A stretch of DNA of 64,000 nucleotides, from contig NC_056743.1 in assembly GCF_019279795.1 (NCBI RefSeq), positions 870,471,364 to 870,535,363 on the forward strand. Reading direction: 5' to 3'. Under the pieces are notes generated by a model, which saw only the letters and a list, made by a program, of their open reading frames with translations, was not told where the DNA came from and ran no database searches. The first letter of the stretch is position 1. Each line of letters opens with the position of its first letter. This document shows positions 45,180 through 55,909 of the stretch, in pieces. Source of the stretch: Protopterus annectens (Eukaryota; Chordata; Ceratodontiformes; Protopteridae). The position numbers and the translations under genes are program-made.

Positions 45180-45187
45180 AAAATAAA
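45180..45187. repeat. 8-bp target-site duplication of the second MITE (left)
   Basis: AAAATAAA, repeated exactly at 45541-45548. Removing the insert and one copy restores the DIRS pol reading CHVKIN followed by RCS, as in the other DIRS copies. Confidence 0.85.
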
Positions 45188-45540
45188 TGGGTCTATATTA
45201 CATTATCGCATACTCACAACATCGAATGTTATATGGTTGACACCATATGTTCAAAGTTGCAAGTATTTGAAAATTAAAGCGGAAATCTCCGTAGAGAAGA
45301 TTTCCATTTACTGCACTGTAGTGCGATCTCGGAGTTGGTATATTTAAAGAGCGGGGGGTGTTGGGGGCACATCACCCCACGTGGGGGGTGCAGGGGGGCT
45401 TGCCCCCTGCCTAAAACATTTAGGTAAGTTTTTCCTTTTTTAATTTTTTTTTATTTAATTTTTGAATACTTGCAACTTCGAACATATAGTGTTGACCATA
45501 TAACGTTCAATGTAAGTATTCGATGATGTAATATAGACCC
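45188..45540. mobile_element. hAT-like MITE, 353 bp, inside DIRS copy 4 RT
   Basis: The terminal inverted repeats are about 76 bp. The left end starts TGGGTCTATATTACATTATC; the right end finishes GATGATGTAATATAGACCC. They match through to AAGTTGCAAGTATT with several mismatches. The 8-bp duplication AAAATAAA points to the hAT superfamily. The interior has GCGGAAATCTCC...GGAGATTTCC-type pairing and a GC-rich hairpin (GGGGGGCTTGCCCCC). The segment at 45318-45412 is shared, inverted, with the MITE at 22619-23182. There is no ORF. Confidence 0.87.
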
Positions 45541-46664
45541 AAAATAAACAGATGCTCCTGAAGACACTTGCACTTTTGGTTGGTACTCCACTCCAACACT
45601 GTCAGTTCAGAGCCCTGCTCTTTGGACTCACCACAGCCTCCAGGGTGTTTACCAAGTGTATGACACTGGTAGCACTCACCTCAGACTGCAAGGATTCCAA
45701 GTGTTTCCATACTAGACAACTCTATCCTCATTGCCCCAACCATACATCTCCTAAAACAGGAAGGGATTATTTCCTCCAAATTTGCCAAACCCTAAGCATT
45801 GCAGTCAATATTTCCAAATCCAAGCTACTACCAGTGCAGAGCCAGGAGTTCGTTAGAGCTTATCTGAACACAATAAGTCATAATGCTGCTTTACCTCCAC
45901 ATTGTATATGTGCAATCAAGTCCCAGGTTCATCATATTCTTTCTCATCCTGCTCCTCCTGCAAGACTTGTCCTTCAGGTCTTAGGTTCCATGGCAGCATC
46001 TGTAGTTTTAGTCCCATTAGCACATTACTCTCTGTGTTCTTCAATGGACTCTGGTCTATTCTTCAACAGCTATTATCCTTTCCAGCCAAACTTACTCTGG
46101 TATGCAAAAACCATACTCGATGGTGGATCCAGTCAGACTATATTTACATTAAATGCTAGTTTGTTCTGTCTACCTCAGTGACCATAAACATCCCCCAACT
46201 GGGGGGGGGGCATTTCTTGAGAAGGACAGTCCAAGATACATGGTCCCCCCAAGAGACCAATTCACATATCAGTGTCCTAGAGTTGAGAGTAGTCCTAAGC
46301 AATTCACAAAGAAACAAGGCATTTCAAGATGTTCTCCCTCTGTGTATCATTGCGATCCAAACCGAAAACATGTCTGTGGTCTGGTACATCAACAAACAAG
46401 GTGCAACTCAATCTTACCCCCTCTGAGAGAAGCTATGAGATTGTGGCAATGGTCAAACTCCTCCAACTGCTTCCTAGTAGTAATGCACATTCTGGGGAAA
46501 TCCAAAGTGCTAGCAGACAAACTCAGCAGGATCATTCTGATGCCTCACGAGTGGTCTCTCAATCAATCAGTGGCAGAGAAAATTTTCCATTGTTGGGGCC
46601 AACTGTTCTGTAAACTTTTTGCTTCTCCCCACAACAACAGCAAATGCAGCAGTTACTTTGCCCT

Positions 46665-47460
46665 CATCAAAATTAAGAAGGAACGACCAGCACAGCTAAA
46701 ATGACAAGTGTTATTTATTAAATACAAAAGTAAGTGCTTTCATGCATAAGCACTTCTTCAGACTAAATTCAGACAAGCCAAGGAACAACTTAAATACAAT
46801 AAAAAAAAATGAAAGCATCCAATCAGAATTCACAATAAAAACAGCTGACATCAAGTCCTATTGAATACTATGGTAACAGAGCAATGCTTAATCTTGCATA
46901 CTTTTAAATAAGGTCTTAGTGATGTGTTTTTATTCAAACCATAATTCCTATCTGCTTGCAAAGTTAGAATCCACTTAAGTTCATTAGCCCCAGTTTTATT
47001 AAGGATGTCCCCACCTCTAGTATTTTTAGTAGTTAACTGAATCACTTTAAAGAGGAAGCTATGGTCAGAATGCAGATTAATATGCTTATTTAAAGCATTC
47101 ATATTAACTTTCCTCCTGATGTCTCCAACATTCTCCAACACCCTGTCTCTCAAACTATGAGCTGTCATCCCTACATAAAAACCTGGGACAAACTGTGCAA
47201 GTCACTAAATATACCAAGTGTGTACTTCTACATTCTGAGTAAAACTTAAAATGATACCTAATATTAGTAACAGGATGAATAAAATAGAGGAATTCAGAAA
47301 TAAAAGAGCAGGCTTTACAATCATGACAAGGGTGCATACCAGCTCTTGAAGATTTAACACGGGGCTCTGACATAAAATTACCTTTAAACCATAACCTCTG
47401 TTTCAAATTCTTTGCATTCTTAAAATAAAATTGAGGTATGTCTCCAATAAACTTACTTAT
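46665..47460 (-). mobile_element. 5'-truncated Penelope-like element, minus strand
   Basis: Read on the minus strand, the fragment begins near 47460 with FIGDIPQFYFKNAKNLKQRL. It continues with HPCHDCKACSFI (Cys cluster) and HLVYLVTCTVCPRF. After a one-base frameshift near 47170 come VGMTAHSLRDRV and ENVGDIRRKVNMNALNKHIN, the GIY-YIG domain. RGGD and LKWILTLQ follow near 46980-47000. The ORF ends at 46851. A 3' region with a hammerhead-like motif follows to about 46665. The sequence differs strongly from the PLE pair at 17674-20835, so it belongs to another PLE subfamily. It was inserted into or next to DIRS copy 4. The RT is missing through truncation. Confidence 0.85.
46742..46771 (-). ncRNA. 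Hammerhead-like motif in the PLE 3' region
   Basis: On the minus strand: CTGAAGA, A, GTGC TTAT GCAT (4-bp stem II with one G-T pair), GAAA, GCACTT. The compact form agrees with short stem-II motifs described in PLE terminal regions. The extra A before stem II is the same as in the PLE pair. No stem I is convincing, so activity is uncertain. Confidence 0.4.
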
Positions 47461-48462
47461 ACCTTCATCGGCCAGTTTCTCGTAATAATGTTGCAGACAT
47501 CATTTACTTCACTGGAACATTTGCCTTTAAATTTGAAATGTTTCTTCATCAGGTACTTCATCTTTATCAGCAGTAGCACTACAGTAACAGACAGCACATG
47601 GTATGTATGTACATCATTATCTGCAACCTGTATTAGGATTTCATACATTTTAAAGAGACTAGATTATTCAAATACGTATTTATTTACAGGTGCAGCACCA
47701 GAAGCAATTACATTTTGTGATGCACCACTGCAGGTTGATATTGACAGCAGAATGATTATAGATGATGATGATGCCGTTATTTTCATAGTCAGGACATAGC
47801 CTCAGGATGGAGAGACCCAGTGTCAAAGTGTGCTGGGAGGGCCCTACACCCAAACAGGTTATCTCCATAATCAATGACGCAGACTCACACACAGTGCTTC
47901 ATGAGGAAATGCTATTACTAGAAAGGGAAACTTCCTCATAGATCAAAACTCTTTTTATGGAATGTTGAACCTCTGGAAGAAGTCATAGCAGTGTTTGAGG
48001 TTCCATTACCTGCTGTGCAGCCTACAAGTAGGATTGGTGGGAGAAAATATCAATCACAGTTAGATTCAGACTCATGCAAGACCTTGTCCAGTCAGCAGCT
48101 GATGTATCATGAAATGTTTCAGGCCCAGGCTCCTGCCTCTGACAGTCAGGTAGAGATGGTTAGAGTTCTGCAGGGTGTACATGAGGAAATTCACCAGTAC
48201 ATGGCAATAGTGGATGCCAGAAACAATACCATGATGACCACATGCAGAGCATGGTTGATGACATGGCCTCTTTGTCGGCCTTCTGCACACTTATGAAGAT
48301 GCACCAAATACACATTGCTGACAGTACTGCATGTGGGAGAGGGCAGGTTTGCATGTGTAGTGGATGAGTAGGTTGGACGCTAAGTTTCCCAACAAAGTGC
48401 TGCAAGCATGCATGTGTATTGACCGAAGAATAAGGTAGTTAAACATCATCAGACTTCCTCAT
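47461..48462. other. Unassigned segment, possible coding remnant at 47991-48296
   Basis: An open frame at 47991-48296 encodes QLMYHEMFQAQ, then VEMVRVLQGVHEEIHQYM and VDARNNTM. It looks like an amphipathic coiled coil. Coiled-coil C-termini of this kind occur in the Myb-like second protein of Harbinger transposons, but I see no Myb domain or transposase nearby, so this is only a suggestion. A TTTACAG just before GTGCAGCACC at 47687-47693 could be a chance splice acceptor. The rest is unassigned. Confidence 0.3.
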
Positions 48463-50395
48463 TGGTTCATAGGCTCATAGGTGTGTAGCAGGCTAACATC
48501 CACTAGAGCTCTTATAAGCCTAGCTGTACAACCTAAATGTGACCCACAAATTTGTTTATACAGGTGGTGATTTACTGACTGCCTCAGTGCATCAGAGGCT
48601 TAGTAGCCAGACCAGGGGTGAATTTTCAATTACCCATCCACAGGCCCAAGATGCATTTAAATAAGGATAGGGAGGAACTCTGCTTCACATGGATGGGGAG
48701 CCTGGTTCAGAGAATGGAAATTCTCTTTGAAACATATATGTCTCTCCAACATGTCCTAATTATGCTGCAAGCAAACTTTATTTCTTTTAACCTAGTAGTT
48801 ATGATGCTGTTTGTTTTGTGGATGTGCAAAAGATTCATTAATACAGGGTCTAGGGATGCCTTGTATGCCAGGCAAAGTTCACCTCTCAGAAGTCTGTATG
48901 ATACTGAGTAAAGAGACACAGCTTTAAGACAATCAGTATAGGACACTATATTTACTCCCTGTATTCTTTTTTAAGGAACCTTTGTGGATGTTCTAGTTGC
49001 TGCATGTGTCTGGTCAGGTACATATTGAAGGGGGCATTATACTCTATGATGTGTCTGATGAGGGATGAGTACAGTGGTATGATGACCACTCTGGACCAAA
49101 ATGCCCATGCCATTGCTTTTAAGTTGAGCAACATAGAAGGATTTTTTATTATGTTGGACACATGTTGGTTGAAGGCAAGGTTGCTATCTACGTACATTCC
49201 CAGATCTCTGACCAGTGAATGAACTTTTAAGGGTGTTTTATTGATGATGTAACCCCAGGGAGGTGGACTTCCCAAAAATGCTGCTGTCATGCACTTCTTA
49301 GTATTGAGTTTTAACCCATGGCTTTGGCATCAAGGCTATGTCTGTATTAGACCTTCCTGATGGGTGTTCTTATCATGAGTGGATTCCTCTACCAGTTTGT
49401 AATCATCTGTGAACTTCGTCAGCTAAAAGCCTTTGACTTTGGCTTTGACATCCGAGAAGTAGATGCCAGAGCCATGTGGGCCAGCACAGAGCCCTGGGGG
49501 ACTCCAATGGTGACTGTCCTATTTGTGGAGGTGGCCTCACCGATTCTAATGTCCTGGGTCCTATCAGTGAGCCAGGTAGCTATCCAGCATGTTATAAAGG
49601 GGTTTATACCTAGTTCCATAAATTTGTTGACAATTCCTGAGTGGGGTATTGTATCAAATGCTTTCACCAGCTCTAGGTGTGCACAGTTTTCCCCCTCATC
49701 CATTGCCTTAGTGACACTTTCAAAGAAGTCCACCAGATTCAGTAAGCATAGCCTTCCTTTCACAAAGCCAAACTGGGATGGATCCAGTGTCTGGAGGTCT
49801 CCTACATCCTTGTTGATAATTTTCATGATATTTTTTTCCGTAGATCTGCAAATAAGACTGGCTTTCAGGATCTATTGAAGATCCTCCTTTATGAAAGGGA
49901 ATGACCATTGCTGTCCTCCATTCATGTAGCACAAAACCTGTCTTAAGTCTATACTTAAATAATGACTCCAGGGAACCTGATAAGTCATATTTTAGCATGA
50001 GGCCTCCTGGCATGTTATCAGGCCCATTGAGGCCGTGTTCTTGGCATCGACTGCAGCTAGTACATGCTTCCTAGTTATAGTTGGAGTAGTTATGTTTGAG
50101 GGAATTGTTGGGGTAGAAAGGGGTAAAGTTGGAACTGAATTTGTCCACTAACAAGTTCACTATATCATCAGACTCAGCGAATGTGGCAGCATTAATTAAA
50201 AGTTCAGCACAGTGTGCTGCCCTTGAGGTTTCTGACATAGCTGTACAAGGCTTTATGGTTACCTTTCTCATGGGAGGCTATCTTAACCTCAAATTAGCCC
50301 TTTTGGTTGCATATTTACTTTGATGAGAGAGTTTCAGTCTTTATAGGAATTACCTGTCCTGATTTTTGCCATATTTTTTTCCTTTTGCTGTATAT
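48463..50395 (-). mobile_element. Old CR1-type LINE, 3' half, minus strand (M1)
   Basis: The 3' end is at about 48463, with CTATGAGCCTATGAACC on the minus strand, like the ends of copies A and B. RT blocks on the minus strand: GNHKALYSYV (near 50250), NGPDNMPGG (near 50020), FVLHEWRTAMVIPFHKGG, FVKGRLCLLNLVDFFESVTKAMDEG, AFDTIPHSGI, GVPQGSVL (near 49500) and, after a shift, KFTDD (FADD in copy B). A C-terminal tail (48707-49290) includes VRDLGMYVDSNLAFNQHV and IRTCWRDIYVSKR. Several stops and shifts occur. The element continues at 54191-55707. LINE A is inserted into it. Confidence 0.85.
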
Positions 50396-50471
50396 CCTGG
50401 CATGTTATCAGGCCCGTTGAGGCCATGTTCTTGGCATCAGTGACTGCAGCTAGTACATGCTTCCGAGATAT
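50396..50471 (-). repeat. Stray duplicate of the LINE RT 'GPDN' segment
   Basis: This 75-bp piece repeats 50005-50085 (GGCATGTTATCAGGCCC, CAGCTAGTACATGCTTCC) in the same orientation, with small differences. On the minus strand it reads KHVLAAVTDAKNMASTGPDNMPG-like sequence in parts. It is out of order for M1 and lies directly before LINE A. Confidence 0.7.
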
Positions 50472-50673
50472 AGACTGAACTTGACAGTCATGAGGAGAAG
50501 GTAAACATTTGCACTACACCACACTCATCATATAGTCTCAATAAATCTACACCACCAAAATCCACACATAGTAACACAAAAACATTCGCAGAGGCTCTTA
50601 ATAATAATCTGCTTAACCAAGAGAGACCTCCAAAGCAGAAACGTAAGCAACCTCCATCCCCAACACAACCCAA

Positions 50674-51235
50674 ATGACACATAGCCCACAGACTCAGTGT
50701 ACCACTCAACCACAGCCAATAAGGCAAAACAATGTACCCAACGCACTAGTCATAGGTGACTCTATAGTTAGGCACACTGATGTCCCACTCACCAGGATAA
50801 ACAAGGAGAAGGTTACTGTCAGCTGCCTGTCGGGTGCCAGGATCCACCACATAACCCACGCATTCAGGTCACTCCACAACAAGTACAAATATGACTCTGT
50901 CATTGTCCATGTTGGTGTGAATTACCTGAGACTTACCTCCCTGGACTACATGAAAAGAGACATGGAAGAGCTCTCTGATCTTGTACCCCAGGCAGGTATG
51001 ACTCGAGCCCTGAGTAGCATTCTGCCATCGCCCAGAATGATACCGCAGTACAAGGACAAAATGACTGACTTCAACAATTGGCTAAGCTTCTGGTGTCATT
51101 CTAAGAGATCCAGTATCTGTCTGCTTGGGATGACATGGTCGACAGACCACAATACTTTGCCACAGATGGCGTGCACCTGTCGCCCCTGGGATTCTGGATA
51201 CTGGCTAAGGCTCTTGCTGTCCCTATAGTGCCTTT
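50674..51235 (+). pseudogene. LINE A ORF1: SGNH/GDSL esterase-like domain, frameshifted
   Basis: The frame 50674-51228 reads NALVIGDSIVRHTDVPL (block I with the nucleophile Ser of GDS), SCLSGARIHHITHA, and VIVHVGVNYLR (block III; the expected GVND has Tyr for Asp). After a one-base loss near 51105 relative to copy B, the last block (DGVHLSPLGF) is in another frame. Esterase-like ORF1 proteins are established for the CR1 clade. The missing block III Asp and the shift make it inactive. Confidence 0.82.
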
Positions 51236-51300
51236 TTAGGCAGGGTTCAAATGACAAATTCACCACCGTAGCAGGAGCAGGCAAGCAAAAACTGAGGGTA

Positions 51301-54020
51301 ATGCTACTCGATGCTAGAAGTCTAAATCTCAAAATGCACTCACTCGACGCACTCCTTAAAATGGAGAACATAAATATCTGTGCAGTGACTAAGACCTGGT
51401 TCAAGGCTCCAGAGAGTACCCCTGCACTACCAGGCTATAACTCATACCACACTTTTTGGCCATGTAACCTGGACCGAAACACTAAAGGCGGAGGTGTGTC
51501 CATATTCATTAAGGATATCCACACCTCCAGGCTAGTTGCTCAGCATAATGCATCCGAGGTTATCCAAGAGCAACTAACTCTGGGCAAAACTTCAATCCAA
51601 ATTGTAGCTTGCTACAGATCCCCCACCATGCCCCAGGATTTCCACTCCTCTTTTCTTGATGTACAGGAAAATATTAGGGTTCAAGTAAACACCCTAATAA
51701 TGGGTGACTTCAACTACCCCACCATTAACTGGAAAAACTACTCGTGTACCAACTCCTTAGCTCAACGCTTTCTGGAATTCATAAACTCCAATGCCCTGGA
51801 TCAATGTATCCACACCCCCACCTGGGGCAACAATATCCTAAACCTAGTCATTACCAATATGAGTGACCGGTGTTCCATGCCTGAAGTCAACTCCTCATTG
51901 GTCCGATCTGACCATAAGCTAATCACCCTTGATATCCACATCCCGCCCAACCCCCCATTAAGGAAACCACGGCAAAAAAATTCTCCAAAGCCAACTTCAT
52001 GATTCTTAAGACAGAAGTGGTGAACTTCATGACACCCGTGCAGATGGACAGTACAGTTATGACTGCTGAATCCTACACAGATGCACTGTGTAAGCACTTG
52101 CACGAGTGCATGGATCGTACTATCCCAAACAGAACCAGATGCTATCCTCCAAAAAAATTAAGCCAATCTGGTGGTCCTCTGCCTTAAACAAACTGTACAA
52201 CAGAAGGAAGAAACTGTTGCAAAAGAGAGTAAAATCCCATGAGTGGAGGAGCTCCCTGGTCACCCTCAGTAAGAAGCCGAGATCCCTTATAAGATCCTCC
52301 AAAGCTAGCTACAAAAACAAAATCACCACTAATTCTAAGGGCAACCACAAAGCATTCTATAGCTATGTCAAGAATCTCTATGGCAACACCCAGATCTGCT
52401 TTGAGTTACAGCACAACGGCACGAAAATTACAGAACCAACTGATATTGCCAACATCCTGGCAGATAGGTTCAGTGCTAACTTTACCCCCCCCCCCTCACC
52501 CTCTAAAGGGCCCATATCTATACAGGAAGAATGCAGAGTCCCTGTAATCACAACTATGCAGGTAAAAGCTGCACTGTCTAAAGCCAAAAACACAGCATCA
52601 CTGGGACCGGACAACATCCCAGGCTGCGTTTTACACGAACTTCAGAATGACCTGGCTCCCCAATTAAGCATCGCATTCAATAATAGCCTCACATCAGGCT
52701 TTGTGCCCACTGAATGGCACACAGTAACAGTTATCCCACTCCACAAAGGGGGAGCCATCACTGATCCTGGGAACTATCGACCTATTAGCCTGATGAGCCT
52801 GGTCTGCATGGCCATGGAATGTATAATCATGGAACTCATTAACAAAGACATTGGTAACCACCAAACTCGGAATCCCACCTAGTTCAGGTTTGTGATAGGC
52901 AGATCATGCCTCCTGAACCTGATCGACTTCTTTGAGGCAGTCACCAAAGCCATAGATGAGGGTAAGTTGGTTCACACAGCCTATCTTGACCTTGCCAAAG
53001 CTTTCAACACTATCCCCCATTCTGGAATTATAGCTAAACTCACTAAACTAGGTATAAATCCCTATGTCACAAGATTAGTTGTTAACTGGCTCACTGACAG
53101 AACCCACACTGTAAAAGTTGCAGACTCCAAATCTGACCTCAAAGCAGTGGCAAGTGGAGTACCACAGGGTTCCGTCCTGGGACCTCTCCTGTTTGGTATC
53201 TACTTCTCTGAAGTACAGGCTAACACAGAAGGCCTCTGGCTAATGAGGTTCACTACTGCAAACTAGGAGCCCTAGTCAAGTCCCCAAATGATGTGGACAT
53301 CCTACAGAAGGGCCTCGCTGAGACAGATGCCTGGTGTTAGAGCCTTGGCCTCAAGCTCAATGCCAAAACGTGCAGTGTCATCCCCTTTGGTACAAACTCT
53401 GTATCCATGAACTACCACACAGGCAGCAATCTACTTAACACCGAATGTGTGATAAGAGACCTTGGGACCCAGGTGGACAGTAGTCTCTCCTTTGATAGTT
53501 ACATCACCACAGTAGTCAGGAAGTCTGTCTATGTGGCACACCTCATCATAAAAGGGTTCTCATCCAGGAAAAAAGAGGTCATTGTTCCTCTCTATTAGAC
53601 ACTCTTTAGACCCATTATCGAGTACAATGCCCCTTTTGGAATGTACCTCGCAAGACATCTGGAGCAGCTGGAAAGGCCACAGAAGTACCTCACAAAGAGG
53701 ATTACTGGCCTCAAACAAATGCCCTACACTGTCCATCTCAAAAAACTCCAGCTTTAATCCATAGCCTATTGCCTACTCCGAAGTGATCTCTGCCTAACAT
53801 ATAAAGCTATGTCAAACCCTGAGCTGTTGGACATGCTACACCTAAAGAAATCCCAGTCCCTCCAAGCCACACACTCTAAAAACCTAAACCTTGTCACCAC
53901 AATAAACAGGACATGCTGGAGGGATATATTCCTGTCCCAGAGACTTCCCCATATTCTGGAACAGGCTACCCATCTATGTCAAGCAAAGTTCTTCATTAGC
54001 ACTCTTCAAGAAAAATCTTG
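51301..54020 (+). pseudogene. LINE A ORF2: APE endonuclease and reverse transcriptase, broken
   Basis: The endonuclease frame 51301-52002 contains TKTWF (TETWF in copy B), GGGVSIFIKD, ACYRSPT, GDFNYP and SDHKLITLD. A frameshift after KNSPKPTS leads into 52106-52882. This carries the linker (NKLYNRRKKLLQKR), ILADRFSANF, SLGPDNIPG and PTEWHTVTVIPLHKGG...NYRPISL. A stop at about 52880 precedes FVIGRSCLLNLIDFFEAVTKAIDEG, AYLDLAKAFNTIPH (motif A) and SGVPQGSVLGPLLF (52892-53266). The FADD motif C is destroyed by a small deletion near 53250 (copy B reads KFADDCKLG). C-terminal fragments continue to 54020. The copy cannot polymerise. Confidence 0.87.
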
Positions 54021-54190
54021 ATGAGTGGATGGGAAATAGGAAATACACCCCAGGGGATCACTTTTGTGTCTCTGCTCAACAGTGGCACAGGAAAATAACT
54101 TTATTGGGTGGCGTAAGCCAGGGAACCTTTTTGGCTAGGCTTACATAGGCCCTTTGGCCGATAGCCTAGTACTTACCTATGAACCTATGA

Positions 54191-55707
54191 ATATCCTGTT
54201 TAATTTGGGATGCTACTAGAGTGGTTTGTTTCTAGGGCTTATCCTGGGCTTATTTCTAGTAGGTACAGCAGCCTCTATATGGCCATTGACATGGTTGAGT
54301 TTCTGAGAACAATTCAGCTTAGACTGCTGTGTTCTCTGGATTTGGAGAAGCAAAGAATTTTGATAAACCACCACTTAATCAAATGTAATTTGCCCTGGAA
54401 TAGTTCCTAACTGTTACAGTTTTATTGAGATTATGGAGTTGATTTTGATTTTGAAGGAGACAGCTTTATGGTCAGACCTTAGAAGGGAGAATGAGACATC
54501 AGAGTGTTAAACATTCTGCCAAATTTGTAAGCATGAGGTCCAGTATGTTGGAGCCCTAATGGACATATTCACTATTTGGTCAAGGGTGTTTGTATTTATG
54601 AAGTCTAGGAATCTCTGTGCCTGGAGATTTGAGGCTGTGTAGGAATTCCAATCTATATAATAGTAAATAAAGTCTCCAATGAGTAAGGTGTTAGGTTGGA
54701 TGTTTAGTGTCGCCAGTACATCCAGGTATACATTGATAGCTTTTCGGGACATGGAGGTTGACCTGTAGCTGGCTAGGATATGGTACAGGATTTTGTCTGT
54801 GGTGATCTGCATGTGGAGAAACTCCAGTGTGTCATCCTGTCTGACCATCCTGGAGATATGCTTGTTACTGATGTACATTGAGACATCTTCTCCTTTAGCC
54901 CTTGTCTTTATAGCTACTGGTTTACAAGTGTGGAAGGCACCAAAATCTTGCACTGCCGGGGTACTCTGCTGCTTTAAACCATGTCTATATTTTCAAGTGT
55001 TAGGAGGGCTTGGAGGCTTGGAGGGAGTGTACTTTTTTTTTAGGCTCCTGCCATTGAGCAGTAGCACCATGAGGTTCAGTTGAGTTGATATTGCTATGTT
55101 GGTAAGTTTGTCAATTTGGCATTGCCTAAAAAAGGTACTATGAGGTGGATAAAATTTTAGCCAGTATTTGAAAGCCTAGAGGGGAGAGGTGTAGACCATC
55201 CTTGGCAAAGCAACGTCGTCTGCTAACCACATCCTTCAAAGCTGACAAATACTGGATCCCCTTAGCATGACACAGAAAGACAGTATTTTTTGCTCATATT
55301 GCAACATCATCCTTGGTAATGGTAATATGCTGCTCATTGATTGGCTCATACCAGCCTGAGACACATGGTCTGAAAGCTCCATAATGTCTCTCGTCATATG
55401 GTTCAGAGAGGTACATCTCAGATTATTTATGCCTACAGGTACTAGATGGAATCATACTGGTACCTGTAGAGTAATGACTTTAGTGTATGCATGATTTGGC
55501 AGATTCTGGATCTAGATAAGCAACTAAATAACAACAAAAGGCATATTAACAAACTATTGAGACAGATGCGCCACACAATGGACCTGACAATAGTTTACAT
55601 TTTGCTGTGGGTTCTGTTATGTGGTGTCTCCAGATAAGCAACTCTCAAGTTATCTTCTCCTTGATGCACTTATCTAGCCAAACTGGAGTTAAAGCTCTTT
55701 CCAACCA
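54191..55707 (-). mobile_element. Old CR1-type LINE M1, middle part (endonuclease and esterase), minus strand
   Basis: On the minus strand 54953-54507 reads as an endonuclease: GEDVSMYISNKHISR, LASYRSTSMSRKAIN, IGDFIYYYIDWNSY (GDFN block with a change) and QRFLDFINTNTLDQI. Further upstream (55450-55150) ORF1 esterase blocks appear: RCTSLNHM, TRDIMELSDHVSQAGM and SSILPLPRMM, matching ORF1 of A and B. It links to 48463-50395 across copy A and is itself cut by copy B at about 55707. Many stops occur. Confidence 0.8.
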
Positions 55708-55909
55708 AGACTGAACTTGACAGGCAAGAGGAGAAGGTAAACACTTGCACCACACCACACTCATCACATAGTTCCACTAATCCTACACCACCAAAATCCA
55801 CACACAGAAACAAAAATATTCACAGAGGCACTCAATAATAATCTGGTCAAGCAACAGAGACCTCCAAGGTAGAAATGTAAGCAACCTCTACCCCCCCAAC
55901 ACAACCCAA

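Larger units (their letters stand above)
42188..46664 (+). mobile_element. DIRS-type retrotransposon, copy 4 (old, 3'-truncated)
   Basis: The left terminal region (about 42188-42350) still shows the order of the other copies, including CAAGCTCCTCCCTCTTATAATGCCC-like sequence and CTCAGATCTCATTTGC. Gag and pol remnants follow. The element is interrupted in RT by a MITE (45188-45540) and ends at about 46664 within the region after RNase H, where a PLE begins. No recombinase, ICR or right terminal repeat is found downstream. It is the most decayed DIRS copy. Confidence 0.85.
44634..46664 (+). pseudogene. DIRS pol remnant (RT and RNase H), copy 4, MITE-interrupted
   Basis: The pol frame 44634-45092 contains LPNCLPLETVRGCLSVHL and YLRFFLVLKKIGDLRPVLDLSNLN. 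Motif A (MCSIYLQNAYCHVKIN) has Tyr where Asp is expected, and is then split by the MITE at 45188. The sequence resumes at 45549, and motif B reads FRALLFGLTTASRVFTK. Motif C has decayed to Tyr-stop-Thr-Thr (near 45708), so YLDD is lost. RNase H remnants include SVVWYINKQG (about 46375-46402) and ADKLSRIILMPHEWS. Truncated at 46664. Confidence 0.8.
50472..54190 (+). mobile_element. CR1-clade LINE copy A, near full length
   Basis: The 5' end is set by the start of similarity to copy B (AGACTGAACTTGACAG). The 3' end is GATAGCCTAGTACTTACC followed by TATGAACCTATGAA, a short repeat tail as used by CR1/L2-type LINEs instead of poly-A. ORF1 (esterase) and ORF2 (endonuclease plus RT) are in order. 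The element sits inside the older minus-strand M1 and is frame-broken in both ORFs, with the RT active site damaged. Copies A and B are clearly closer to each other than to M1. Confidence 0.9.

Noticed and set aside
48072..48405. Minus-strand frames rich in Cys, His and Leu
   Set aside because: They are antisense to the more plausible frame at 47991-48296 and show no motif.
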